DNA from: CAYRFF01 sp964436125
GTDB taxonomy: Bacteria > Bacteroidota > Bacteroidia > Chitinophagales > Saprospiraceae
Reading direction: 5' to 3'
Length of the DNA stretch: 64,000 nt
Assembly: GCA_964436125.1 (NCBI GenBank)
Contig: CAYTBT010000008.1
Coordinates: 1 to 64,000, forward strand
Shown here: positions 44,978 through 53,873 of the stretch, one piece after another
How the letters are laid out: each line of letters starts with the position of its first letter
How positions within the stretch are numbered: position 1 is the first letter of the stretch
Program-made: the position numbers and the translations under genes
Notes under the pieces: generated by a model
Told to the model about the DNA's origin: nothing
The model's database searches: none
The model's input: the letters and a program-made list of their open reading frames with translations, nothing else

Positions 44978-45343
44978 CTATTCTTCGACTGTAATCGATC
45001 CAAGCATCGTAGGATGAATGGAGCAGTAATAGTTAAAGCTTTTATCGGGAGTCATTTCCCATTTTTCACCGACTTGGATCATTCCGGAAGTCCAAGACTT
45101 GGAAGGAAAATCCGTCACATTGTGTTGGACGAGGCCCTTGTTTATCCACACCACTATATCCCCTTTATGGATAGTGAGGTGTGCGGGTTTAAATTTCATT
45201 GCTTCTATAATTACAGTATGTGTTTTAACAGCGGGCTTTACTGTTTCAGCAGTTTGTTTTATTTCATCGTGATTTACCGTCATTAATATTCCCAATATTA
45301 CAAAGAATAGTGGAGCTGCAAATGACCATAAGTTATTTTTCAT
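44978..45343 (-). CDS. Exported cupredoxin, second copy
   Basis: The 121-residue protein has an N-terminal membrane or signal segment (LWSFAAPLFFVILGILMTV) and one cupredoxin domain. Type 1 copper ligands are His74 (VQHNV), Cys107, His110 and Met113 (CSIHPTM). It is clearly paralogous to the protein at 26130-26477: the blocks GDxxVWINKGxVxHNVTxFPS and GxKWEM...YYCSIHPTM are shared. The role is probably periplasmic electron transfer or copper handling. It stands alone with a hairpin on either side. Confidence 0.9.
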   Translation of the reverse strand: MKNNLWSFAAPLFFVILGILMTVNHDEIKQTAETVKPAVKTHTVIIEAMKFKPAHLTIHKGDIVVWINKGLVQHNVTDFPSKSWTSGMIQVGEKWEMTPDKSFNYYCSIHPTMLGSITVEE

Positions 45344-45373
45344 TGTATTATGTGTTTTATTATTCCGAAAATA

Positions 45374-45399
45374 GGAGCACTGCGATAAAGCAGTGCTCC
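45374..45399. promoter_or_regulatory. Hairpin in the leader of the second cupredoxin gene
   Basis: GGAGCACTGC pairs perfectly with GCAGTGCTCC around GATAAA. It ends 30 nt upstream of the cupredoxin ATG. No T-run follows on the minus strand, so an operator or leader structure is more likely than a terminator. Confidence 0.5.
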
Positions 45400-45814
45400 G
45401 GTAACATCACATTAGGGGTACTATATTTCTTTCCCGTTCTGTGAAATCAGGACTCACAATTCCTCTCATCAAAAACAACGTACGGCAATGCTTGTAATTT
45501 ATTCCTTATGAAAATTACCTTATAGCATTAAAGTATATATCGTTCATAAGCTTGGAAATATCCATGCTTATGGATCCATATACAAGCATTGTATATCATC
45601 ATAATTGATGAGCATTCTTGAATTGCCCTTCACGTATATAGAGTAAAAGTGTTCGGAAAAGGTTACAAAGAATATGAAGTTTCTAAAGAGTAAGTTACAG
45701 GCAAAGGAATCTCGTAAATTTTATGGTTTGTTTCGTTCTATGCTTTATTGCTGAAAGGAAAAATTCTGTATTTAAATAAAGGCAACGCGAGAAAGTGGTG
45801 GATTGTCCGTCCTT

Positions 45815-45828
45815 CATTTGCGGAAGCT
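45815..45828 (+). repeat. CATTTGCGnAAGCT motif, perfect intergenic copy
   Basis: CATTTGCGGAAGCT followed by AAT, matching the extended 17-bp form exactly. Confidence 0.8.
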
Positions 45829-45968
45829 AATTCAGAAGGTATTGAAAATTAAATGTCCATAGTCAATCGGGGATAAATCATCGCTTAAAGATCTCCAAGC
45901 ACATAAAAATCATTCATTCTACAGGGAAATTGCTTGAAAGGCATAAAAAGGAAGGAGCGAAAGCCGTA

Positions 45969-46571
45969 TCAGCCTTGCTCCTTTCTTCTATTAATTTCAT
46001 CGCGTATATCGGCAGCCTTCTCATAATTTTCATTCATGAGTACCTTATCGAGTAATTCTTCAAGTTCTTTTATAGACATATCTTTAAAAGACTTAGATTT
46101 CTTTTCAAATCTCTTCTTGGGGTTGCTGCGCCTTGTCCTTGTCGGCTTATTCATCTCTTCTTCAAAGACGACACCGGCTTTTTCTAGAATAAACTCGTAG
46201 GTAAAAATCGGGCAATGAAAACGTACGGCCAGGGCTATTGCGTCGGAAGTTCTGGAATCAATTTCTACTTCTTTTCCATTGAATTCACAGATAAGTTGTG
46301 CATAAAAGATCCCCTCAAGCAGATTATTAATAATGATTTCCTTCAATTTAATATGAAAAGTATCGAGGGTATTTTTAAATAAATCATGGGTCAGAGGGCG
46401 CGTCGGAGCCATGTGTTCCATAGCTATAGCAATAGCCTGGGCTTCGGCTCCACCTATAACAATGGGAAGCCTCCTCCGCCCATCTTCTTCACCGAGCACA
46501 ACAGCGTAGTTCTGATTCTGGGTTACAGAATGCGACAGAGCAACGATATTCAATCTTATTTTGGCTTGCAT
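45969..46571 (-). CDS. Bifunctional nuclease (BFN) family protein with UVR motif
   Basis: The 200-residue protein has a BFN/DUF151 domain at about 1-135, with VVLGEEDGRRRLPIVIGGAEAQAIA, RPLTHDLF and DSRTSDAIALAVRFHCPIF. A basic linker leads to a C-terminal UVR-type helical pair (SIKELEELLDKVLMNENYEKAADIRDEI). The BFN domain was described with DNase/RNase activity in a plant protein; the bacterial role is unclear. It follows etfA on the minus strand with a 57-nt gap, an order seen widely in Bacteroidota. Confidence 0.88.
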   Translation of the reverse strand: MQAKIRLNIVALSHSVTQNQNYAVVLGEEDGRRRLPIVIGGAEAQAIAIAMEHMAPTRPLTHDLFKNTLDTFHIKLKEIIINNLLEGIFYAQLICEFNGKEVEIDSRTSDAIALAVRFHCPIFTYEFILEKAGVVFEEEMNKPTRTRRSNPKKRFEKKSKSFKDMSIKELEELLDKVLMNENYEKAADIRDEINRRKEQG

Positions 46572-46628
46572 ATAAATTGTTTTCTACACTACGGTAGCCT
46601 TAAACTTAACAAATCATTCCGGACTTTC

Positions 46629-47588
46629 TTAATTATTGCCCGCATTATAATTTTTTAAGGCCTCAGTAAGTCGTGGTACGACATCAAATAAATCTGCGAC
46701 AACGCCATAGTCGGCCGACTTAAAGAATGGTGCTTCCGGATCTTTATTTATCACAACAATATACTTAGAATTATTGACGCCGGCAAGATGTTGAATAGCA
46801 CCGCTGATACCTATTGCGATATAGAGATTGGGGCGTATTGCGAGACCTGTCTGTCCTACGTGTTCGTGATGAGGTCTCCAGCCTGAATCTGCTACCGGCC
46901 TACTACATGCTGTTGCTGCATGCAAGACATCGGCGAGTTCTTCAATAATCCCCCAATTATCTGCGCTGCCCATACCGCGTCCTGCCGAGACAACGATATC
47001 TGCTTCACTTAATGGTATCTCTCCCTTCAATGTATCGTGAGAAATCACTGTTGTGCGTGCTGCCGGCAAGTCGAGCTCTATGTCTTCCACTTCTGCTGTT
47101 CCGTCACCTTTTTCGGCCTGAATACTATTTCCCATCAGTGAAACAACTTTATTGTCCGTTGAAATAGCACAATCAGCAAATGCTTTTCCGGAGAATACCG
47201 GCTTGGACACCGTAAAGCCATTTTCAACACTAGGCAATTGATTTACTCCGCTTACCGACCCCGCATTAAGTCGTACTGCTAGCCGGCCGATTAATGCTTT
47301 TCCATTGGCGGTATGTCCGAGGATGACCGTGTTGCATCCAAGTTTTTCAGCAGCTTGGGCGATAGCTTCCTTCATTACCTGGGAGTCAAATTTCTCTACT
47401 CCATCAACACGGTGCACTTTATCGATTCCATAAGCTCCCAGGGTATCGGCTCCTTCTACATCGCCGAAGCATATTGCATGACACTCGCCACCGACCAAAT
47501 CGGCTGTTTTTCTTGCATAAGTTGCAAGCTCTGCGCTATTGTTTTTTAATTTTCCGTCTTCCTTTTCAATATATACAAGTACTGACAT
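46629..47588 (-). CDS. etfA: Electron transfer flavoprotein subunit alpha
   Basis: The 319-residue protein has the N-terminal ETF domain (VLVYIEKEDGKLKNNSAELAT) and the C-terminal FAD domain with the family signature VSAGRGMGS, then DSGWRPHHEHVGQTGLAIRPNLYIAIGISGAIQHLAG and KDPEAPFFKSADYGVVADL. With EtfB it accepts electrons from acyl-CoA and other dehydrogenases and passes them to the quinone pool. It lies 55 nt after etfB on the minus strand. Confidence 0.95.
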   Translation of the reverse strand: MSVLVYIEKEDGKLKNNSAELATYARKTADLVGGECHAICFGDVEGADTLGAYGIDKVHRVDGVEKFDSQVMKEAIAQAAEKLGCNTVILGHTANGKALIGRLAVRLNAGSVSGVNQLPSVENGFTVSKPVFSGKAFADCAISTDNKVVSLMGNSIQAEKGDGTAEVEDIELDLPAARTTVISHDTLKGEIPLSEADIVVSAGRGMGSADNWGIIEELADVLHAATACSRPVADSGWRPHHEHVGQTGLAIRPNLYIAIGISGAIQHLAGVNNSKYIVVINKDPEAPFFKSADYGVVADLFDVVPRLTEALKNYNAGNN

Positions 47589-47643
47589 ATTTATAATTTG
47601 ATATTTTTATTTATTAGAATAATGAATCTGCCATTTATGTCGA

Positions 47644-48384
47644 TTAAATGACTTTGGCTTCCTCGTGGAGGAGTTTAACTAGTGTTTCCATGTCATCAGC
47701 TTCGATATAGGTGCAATCGCCTTTTTCTTCAGGTAGTGAGAACTGCTTAACCTTCACAGGAGAGTCCTCCGCTGATAATTCAAGGACTTCGAGTGGCTTA
47801 CGCTTTGCCATCATAATCCCACGCATATTGGGAATACGTTGCTCGGCAAGTCCTTTGGCAGCAGAAATAACAAATGGAAACTGTACTTCTACGAGTTCCG
47901 TTCCACCTTCAATGTCCCGAGTGACCTTGGCAGTATCGCCATCTACTTCCATAGCGGATGCATACGAGAGAAAAGGTAAGTCGAGGTGTTCAGCAAGCAT
48001 GCCACCGACTTCAGATCCATTATAGTCTATTGTTTCTTTGCCGAGAAATATTGCATCATAGTTTTCAGATTGTGCATGTTCAGCGATTAATTGCGCTGTA
48101 AGGGCAGCAGATTCAGGTTCCGCATCTATCCGTATAGCTTTATCAGCTCCGATAGCCAGTGCTTTCCTGATAATCTGATCATTGCTTGCAGGCCCTACGT
48201 TCAAGGCTACAACTTCTCCTCCGGCTGCTTCTTTTAATTCAAGTGCTCTTACAAGTGCATACCATTCATCATAAGGATTCATGATAAAGGATACACCATC
48301 GGTATTAAACTCCGTATTATTCTCAGTAAAACTTATCTTGGCGGTCGTTTCCGGTGTTTTACTTATACATACTAGTAATTTCAT
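47644..48384 (-). CDS. etfB: Electron transfer flavoprotein subunit beta
   Basis: The 246-residue protein has the ETF beta layout: MKLLVCISKTPETTAKISF, NPYDEWYALVRALELKE, ALAIGADKAIRI and the AMP-binding FLGKETIDYNGSEVGGMLAEHL. The PNMRGIMMAKRKPLEVL segment is the usual C-terminal loop. It is the first gene of an etfB-etfA-BFN unit, with a -7 box at 48630-48637. Confidence 0.95.
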   Translation of the reverse strand: MKLLVCISKTPETTAKISFTENNTEFNTDGVSFIMNPYDEWYALVRALELKEAAGGEVVALNVGPASNDQIIRKALAIGADKAIRIDAEPESAALTAQLIAEHAQSENYDAIFLGKETIDYNGSEVGGMLAEHLDLPFLSYASAMEVDGDTAKVTRDIEGGTELVEVQFPFVISAAKGLAEQRIPNMRGIMMAKRKPLEVLELSAEDSPVKVKQFSLPEEKGDCTYIEADDMETLVKLLHEEAKVI

Positions 48385-48944
48385 AGTTAAATTTATCTGT
48401 TAATTGTACTATCTATTCCATCAATGAGCCGACCTATTGTTATATAAAAGTTCATTGTCATTTGCCTTGAGCTTTTTTCTCCTGTGATTTATGCTAGCTA
48501 TCTAGGATATTTACCATAAATCTCGCCTAATCCTATTGGATTTAATCAGCTGATTGCGTGAACTCGACAGTATCGCTTAAATTTTATATATTTACTGATC
48601 TTCTCATTAGAATATCGTTTTTTGCTTCCCAAAGATAAAAATATTCACTTCCAAGAATAATATTTTATCCCATTCTACTTATTTTCTATCCTTGTTCACT
48701 ACTTAAACGAGAAAGTGGGCATTGAGTTCATAGTGCCGGGAAATGGTCGTAAATCTAAAAGGGTATAGGAAAATTCTGAGCCTCAACTATCCAAAATGTG
48801 CTCGTTAAAGGAAGATGCGGCATAAGGTGAAGCTGCAGCCGTATTTGCGAAAGCGAACAAGTCAAAAACGTCGAGATACTCAAGCACTTCAAGGATGAGC
48901 ATCTACAAGGAAAATCACAACAACAAGGGGATTTTATGCTTATT
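48385..48944. other. Non-coding gap upstream of etfB
   Basis: This gap of 560 nt holds the likely etfB promoter near 48630 and, further upstream, a two-mismatch motif copy (TATTTGCGAAAGCG, 48842-48855). The remaining sequence shows no gene. Confidence 0.5.
48630..48637 (-). promoter_or_regulatory. Putative -7 box for the etf operon
   Basis: TATCTTTG on the minus strand matches TAnnTTTG exactly. No TTG is found at 19 nt. If used, the etfB leader would be about 240 nt. Confidence 0.45.
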
Positions 48945-49778
48945 TTAATCCTCTATATACGGCAAATTCTTCCCTATAAAGGGAGAAAAGGCGGAAAGAT
49001 CCAGTTCGCCTTCATAAACTCTCTGTGCCGGTCCTTTCAGCCAGATATTTTTATAGCTTCCATCATCACAAGCTTGAAATGAGACCTGAAGTGGACATAT
49101 CCTCGAATGAAATTCATAATTAAAATTCCCCGCGGCTTCCTTCTCGTGGAGATGGGCTGCAACCGCCGCAGCAACAATCCCTGTCCCACAAGTCAGCGTT
49201 TCTTTCTCCACTCCGCGTTCATAGGTCCTTATATTGTAGTTGTTGTCGGACAAGTGCTCAACAAAATTAATATTGGCGCCGGCGGGCTGCAATTGTTCAT
49301 CGTATCGCAGTTTCCGGCCTTCAATATCGACTTCCAGGTCCTTCAATGCAGAATTGACAAATTTCACCAAATGCACCGTGCCTGAATTCATAAAATAGCC
49401 GCCACAGATCTCATTCACCTCATTAATATCCTTAATTTCCAAGGATAAAATACTACTATTATGCAGCGTCCCCTTATGGAGCCCATCCGGTCCTTCAAAT
49501 TCCATTTCATCGGAAACATAGCCTTGCGTTGCCGCAAATAACATCGCGCATCGAGAGCCATTTCCACAGAGCATTCCACCCGTCCCATCCGGATTATAAA
49601 ACTCCATCTTAAAATCTGCTTTATCAGATTCCGAGACGAGTATTAATCCGTCGGAGCCTATACCGAGCCTTCGATGGCAGAGCAATTTAATCAGCTCTGT
49701 GCTTAACTCATTTTCCTGCTTGAAACCATCGAGTAAAACAAAGTCATTGCCGGCTCCATGGTATTTATAAAACTTCAT
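48945..49778 (-). CDS. dapF: Diaminopimelate epimerase
   Basis: DapF converts LL- to meso-diaminopimelate for lysine and peptidoglycan. The 277-residue protein starts MKFYKYHGAGNDFVLLDG and has the two catalytic cysteines in their usual settings: Cys71 in MLCGNGSRC and Cys197 in LTCGTGIVAAA. The meso product fits the DNPR-type MurE of this window. ATG start at 49778, with a -7 box 29 nt upstream. It is divergent from the HtrA gene. Confidence 0.96.
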   Translation of the reverse strand: MKFYKYHGAGNDFVLLDGFKQENELSTELIKLLCHRRLGIGSDGLILVSESDKADFKMEFYNPDGTGGMLCGNGSRCAMLFAATQGYVSDEMEFEGPDGLHKGTLHNSSILSLEIKDINEVNEICGGYFMNSGTVHLVKFVNSALKDLEVDIEGRKLRYDEQLQPAGANINFVEHLSDNNYNIRTYERGVEKETLTCGTGIVAAAVAAHLHEKEAAGNFNYEFHSRICPLQVSFQACDDGSYKNIWLKGPAQRVYEGELDLSAFSPFIGKNLPYIED

Positions 49779-49806
49779 ATAAATCGTTTATACGGCTTTT
49801 AAAGTG

Positions 49807-49814
49807 CAAAATTA
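49807..49814 (-). promoter_or_regulatory. Putative -7 box for dapF
   Basis: TAATTTTG on the minus strand matches TAnnTTTG, 28 nt before the ATG. No -33 TTTG is apparent. Confidence 0.45.
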
Positions 49815-49920
49815 TGCCCATTTCTCAGAAAAACTATAAAATTCTAGAGAAATATTCCGTTATTAGTAGTATCAAGTCGAGTACTTGTTATATTAACGAT
49901 ATTATCTAGAATTGCCGTAC

Positions 49921-51324
49921 ATGAACATAGTCAAGAATGTAGTAATTTCTCTTGTCGTAGTGATTACGGCAATCTGGATCTACGATAATGTTTATCGTGA
50001 ATCTCCTGTTGACAATACAAGGTTCAAGCAGCATAGCACCGAGCCACATATAGAATATGTAGGCAACCGTCAGTTTATAAAGGCAGGAAATGCCGACTTG
50101 ACTCATGCTGCTTCTCAGGCTCTCCCTGCAGTTGTATATGTCCGCTCTATTACTGATGTTTCTTATGATGGGTGGCGCACTTCCTATGCTTCTTCAAGTG
50201 GCTCCGGAGTAATAATTTCTCCTGATGGCTATATTGTAACCAATAAGCACCTCATTGAAAATGGTAGCGATATTGAGGTTGTACTCCACGACAAGAGAAA
50301 GTTTTATGCGGAGCTTGTAGGGACCGATGAAGAAACCGATCTCGCCCTCTTAAAAATCGAGGCGAGCGATTTACCTATCCTTGAATTTGCCAATAGTGAT
50401 GAAATCCAAGTCGGTCAATGGGTCATTGCTGTAGGGAATCCCTTCAAATTACATTCCACGGTTACAGCCGGTATCGTGAGCGCTATTGCCCGCGATCTAC
50501 CCCAATCCGGCGCATTGCATAATCACACGGCATATATTCAGACGGATGCGGTTGTCAATAAGGGAAATAGTGGTGGCGCTTTGGTGAATGCAGCAGGAAA
50601 ACTTATCGGAATTAATTCAGCTATTCTTACGCATTCCGGGCAATATGAAGGCTATAGCTTTGCCCTACCGTCCAATACTGTCCTCAAGATTGTTGAAGAT
50701 TTACAGAAATATGGAATTGTGCACCGTGGTGAACTAGGGATTGAAGGAATTACCGTTAATGCGGAATTAGCTTACGCAAAAAACCTTTCTACCGTCCGCG
50801 GAATTTATGTCGATAACACCTTAGCCCATGGCGCTGCTGATGTTGCAGGCATTAAATCAGGAGATATCATCCTCAAGTTCAATGATTCAGCAGTAAATAC
50901 AATTGCTCAACTAAATCAAGCTTTATCAATGCACCGACCGGGCGACACCGTCATCATTAAAATCTTCCGGAATCAATCATATCACAAGCTTAAAGTTATT
51001 CTAAAAAATCACTTGAATACGACGACAATAGAGTCTATTCCTCCTTCATCGACATTTTCAGATATCGGTATTAAGGTACGCAATCTCAATTCCGGAGAAA
51101 AGCAGAAAGTAAAGGCAGGCATCAAGGTAATCAGCATAAGAGAAGGTAGTAAAATAGCTCGGACTAAGATGGATCCCGGATTTATCATCACCAAGGTGAA
51201 TGATAGAGACATTTCTGATATTTCGTCTTTAAAAGAAGCATTGGCAGATTTACAAGGGCGGATAATTATAGAAGGGAAATACGAGGATTATGAAGGTGCT
51301 TTCTGGTACGTGTTTTACAAATAA
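49921..51324 (+). CDS. Membrane-anchored HtrA/DegP-type serine protease
   Basis: The 467-residue protein has an N-terminal membrane anchor (about 5-22), a trypsin-like protease domain with the triad His110 (TNKHL), Asp140 (ETDLALL) and Ser217 (GNSGGAL), and two C-terminal PDZ domains: the first at about 275-365 (GIYVDNTLAHGAADVAGIKSGD), the second weaker at about 375-460. Such proteins degrade or refold damaged envelope proteins. The frame opens at a TTG three codons earlier; the ATG at 49921 is preferred. Upstream, TAGAATTG (49907-49914) is a weak -7 candidate. Confidence 0.93.
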   Translation: MNIVKNVVISLVVVITAIWIYDNVYRESPVDNTRFKQHSTEPHIEYVGNRQFIKAGNADLTHAASQALPAVVYVRSITDVSYDGWRTSYASSSGSGVIISPDGYIVTNKHLIENGSDIEVVLHDKRKFYAELVGTDEETDLALLKIEASDLPILEFANSDEIQVGQWVIAVGNPFKLHSTVTAGIVSAIARDLPQSGALHNHTAYIQTDAVVNKGNSGGALVNAAGKLIGINSAILTHSGQYEGYSFALPSNTVLKIVEDLQKYGIVHRGELGIEGITVNAELAYAKNLSTVRGIYVDNTLAHGAADVAGIKSGDIILKFNDSAVNTIAQLNQALSMHRPGDTVIIKIFRNQSYHKLKVILKNHLNTTTIESIPPSSTFSDIGIKVRNLNSGEKQKVKAGIKVISIREGSKIARTKMDPGFIITKVNDRDISDISSLKEALADLQGRIIIEGKYEDYEGAFWYVFYK

Positions 51325-51592
51325 GTAAATTAAAGACTATCGCAGCTTGTTCTTCTCATAGCATTCTTTGCTTAATATCGAGCTATCGCTTGTGGGATCA
51401 ATAGAGGCTTTCATTGACTTTTAAACCGTACTTTATCACTTTAATCCCACATAAGTGCATGAACCCGGCATCTCCCCTCTACAGATTCAATAATATTTAT
51501 TTATTTCCGCTGTGCCTTATCATAAAATTTATTACATTACAGAAAGTTGATTGAACCTATCAAATTAAATAATAAAATAAAACACACTTCTC

Positions 51593-52849
51593 ATGGCAAG
51601 AAAAATGAAACCCGAAAGCTTGATGATGTCTTATGGCTATAAGCCTGAATTATCGGAAGGAGCGATTAAAAGTCCCATTTTCCAGACATCGACATTTGTA
51701 TTTGATAGAGCTGAGGATGGCAGGGCATTCTTTGAACTAGCCTATGGCATACGATCTCCCAAGAAAGATGAAGAAAGTGGGCTTATCTACAGTCGGCTGA
51801 ATAATCCCAATCTCGAGATCCTCGAAGATCGGCTGGCATTATGGGACGGAGCTGAAGATTGTGCAGCATTTGAAAGTGGTATGGCAGCTATTTCTACAGT
51901 CCTCTTTGAATTCTTAAAGCCGGGGGATCTTCTCTTAACAAGTGGTCCGGTTTATGGCGGCACCAATCACTTTATGAAACACGTACTCACAAGTTTTGGC
52001 ATTCGTGTTGCCGAGTTTCATGTAGGCCAGAGCAAAGAAGAAATCATCCGGATTGTCGAGGATAGTGGATACGCCAATAACTTAGCAATGATATACATCG
52101 AAACGCCCGCCAATCCAACCAATGATCTCATAGATATCCGCGCTAGTAAAGACATTGCCGATCATTTTTCAGACCAAGGCAAGGAAGTTTACCTCGCTGT
52201 TGACAATACGTATATGGGCCCCTTATGGCAGCATCCTCTCGAGCATGGAGCTGATCTTGTCCTCTATTCGGCAACGAAATATATCGGTGGCCATAGCGAT
52301 GTCATAGCCGGAGTATGCCTGGGAAGCAATGAATTGATGGCTCGTGTAAAAGGCTTGCGGACCTTCCTCGGAAATATGGCAGGCCCATATACCGGATGGC
52401 TGCTTATGCGTAGTCTTGAAACCTTGAAAATCCGAATGGATAAACAAGCTTCAAATGCAAAAGAGGTTGCGGAGTTCCTCAATAATCACCCGAAAGTAGA
52501 AAAGGTCTATTATCTGGGAAATTTAAGGGAAAAGGACGCAGAACAGTACAAGATTAAAGAAAAACAGTGCCTCAGCGATGGTGCTATGATTTCATTTGAT
52601 ATAAAAGGTGGACTAAAAGAAGCATATACTTTCCTCAATTCCCTTAAGCTTATCAGCCTTGCCGTCAGCCTGGGAAGCACTGAAAGTCTTGCACAACATC
52701 CGGCGACTATGACGCATATCGATGTCGATCCAACTTTACGCAAGAGACTTTCAATTACCGACAAAATGATACGTCTATCCGTAGGCGTTGAAAATTATGA
52801 AGATATCATTTATGATATCAACCGGGCATTGGATAAGGTAGGAAGCTAG
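51593..52849 (+). CDS. Cys/Met metabolism PLP-dependent enzyme (cystathionine gamma-synthase / methionine gamma-lyase family)
   Basis: The 418-residue enzyme has the fold-type I pattern of the family: YSRLNNPNLEILEDRLALWDGAE, FESGMAAIST, SGPVYGGTNHF, VDNTYMGP and the PLP lysine Lys229 in YSATKYIGGHSD. The C-terminal VSLGSTESLAQHPATMTH and IRLSVGVENYEDI are also typical. It differs from standard MetB by an insertion near residues 50-62 (YGIRSPKKDEESG). The exact reaction (gamma-synthase or gamma- or beta-lyase) cannot be told. The 268-nt upstream gap shows no SAM riboswitch that I can recognise. Confidence 0.9.
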   Translation: MARKMKPESLMMSYGYKPELSEGAIKSPIFQTSTFVFDRAEDGRAFFELAYGIRSPKKDEESGLIYSRLNNPNLEILEDRLALWDGAEDCAAFESGMAAISTVLFEFLKPGDLLLTSGPVYGGTNHFMKHVLTSFGIRVAEFHVGQSKEEIIRIVEDSGYANNLAMIYIETPANPTNDLIDIRASKDIADHFSDQGKEVYLAVDNTYMGPLWQHPLEHGADLVLYSATKYIGGHSDVIAGVCLGSNELMARVKGLRTFLGNMAGPYTGWLLMRSLETLKIRMDKQASNAKEVAEFLNNHPKVEKVYYLGNLREKDAEQYKIKEKQCLSDGAMISFDIKGGLKEAYTFLNSLKLISLAVSLGSTESLAQHPATMTHIDVDPTLRKRLSITDKMIRLSVGVENYEDIIYDINRALDKVGS

Positions 52850-52873
52850 ATTTTTTTTTGCCCAAAATCAGCT

Positions 52874-53080
52874 TATGGCTGCCCTGACTTATGCCACATC
52901 GCCCTTGCGCCTCATCGTCCGCTCGCTAACTGTCTCTCATTTATTGATTTTGATTAAATTGTTTAAATGTTCGCACCGCCGTGTGGTCTGATTAAACAAA
53001 ATAAAATATTTTTTATGATTGTGGAATTGAGGGGATTATGTTTTTTGGGGTATCGGTTCGCACGGCCGTGCGAACCTACG
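52874..53080. repeat. Repeat island 2, units C and B
   Basis: A short unit C (ATGGCTGCCCTGACTTATGC at 52874-52893) is followed by AT-rich sequence and unit B (53051-53080), the near-perfect palindrome TATCGGTTCGCACGGCCGTG-CGAACC. The arms equal those of 36771-36824. Confidence 0.7.
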
Positions 53081-53114
53081 AGAGGTTAAATTTATCCTTA
53101 TTTACGGAATCTTA

Positions 53115-53348
53115 TACGACCTCGCTGAGGTCGGTATTCTTGTAAACGTATCTGGCTAACCTAATCTGACCTCTCCGAGGTCTGGAATTAGCTAGGGGTC
53201 AGGAGACAGTGGTCAGGGGGCAGGAATCAGGGATCAATTTCCTGACTCTGCCAAGGGCTAATGGCCAATCCTTCGGCTACGCTCAGGAACCTTAGCTAAT
53301 GGCTGCCTTGACTTACGCCTTACGCCTTACGACTGCGACGAAGTCGCC
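53115..53348. repeat. Repeat island 2, units A and C
   Basis: Unit A (53115-53186) carries GACCTCGCTGAGGTC and GACCTCTCCGAGGTC and closely matches 36656-36726. It is followed by GGTCAGG direct repeats, GGCTAATGGCCAAT units and a second unit C (53299-53348) with a CTTACGCCTTACGCCTTACG triplet and GCGACGAAGTCGC. Confidence 0.7.
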
Positions 53349-53379
53349 ACCAGTTACCAGTCTCAAGTCACCAATCACG

Positions 53380-53560
53380 AGAATTCGACTTTTCAACTCT
53401 TCAACTTTGCAACTTTGCAATAAGAGCACATAACAAAATCAGTTCACGCGGTCAGCCAAGAGCTAATGGCCAATGGCTAAGGGCTGAGCTTCGACTTTGC
53501 AACTTTACAAATCGCAACATATAAGGCAAATAGGTAACTCTTACCCTAAGCATGCAATGC
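53380..53560. repeat. Low-complexity CAACTTTGCAA repeats and a diverged ACCCAAA motif
   Basis: Short repeats of CAACTTTGCAA/TTCAACT type occupy 53385-53420 and again near 53490-53515, around another GGCTAATGGCCAATGGCTAA unit. ACCCTAAGCATGCAATG at 53543-53559 is a diverged ACCCAAA-type motif. No gene is seen in 52850-53873. Confidence 0.55.
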
Positions 53561-53843
53561 TACGGAGGTCTATTCTGTGCATGACTTAAGCTTACCTTGT
53601 AGTAATAACCGTTGTTCTTACCGAATAATTCCTTAAATCAAATCAAAACACCGGCTAAGGCATGATTTCAGAGGAATCCATAAATTAAGAAAAATTGTGT
53701 AAGCTTATTATACGGGTGTGCTTCAATGCAGAACACAATCACTGGATAATAATACACCTTTGTTACCGTACATAAACCCTATGGGGTTAAGGAAGTCTTT
53801 ACCGAAAGCTTCTATTCCCTACTATTCCCATGGAAAGAATTTT

Positions 53844-53851
53844 TATCTTTG
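53844..53851 (+). promoter_or_regulatory. Putative -7 box for der
   Basis: TATCTTTG matches TAnnTTTG exactly and lies 22 nt before the der ATG. A GGAGG sequence (53867-53871) follows just before the start codon. Confidence 0.55.
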
Positions 53852-53873
53852 CAACCATTAATAAGCGGAGGAC

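Larger units (their letters stand above)
45344..45968. other. Non-coding gap upstream of the second cupredoxin gene
   Basis: The gap of 625 nt contains a 10-bp hairpin at 45374-45399 and a perfect 14-bp motif copy at 45815-45828. No convincing frame is present, and no promoter is clear. Confidence 0.5.

Noticed and set aside
51325..51592. SAM riboswitch upstream of the Cys/Met enzyme
   Set aside because: I could not find the conserved core or a terminator switch in this gap.
52850..53873. Decayed insertion sequence
   Set aside because: No transposase fragment or terminal inverted repeats are visible; short palindromic units explain the region better.
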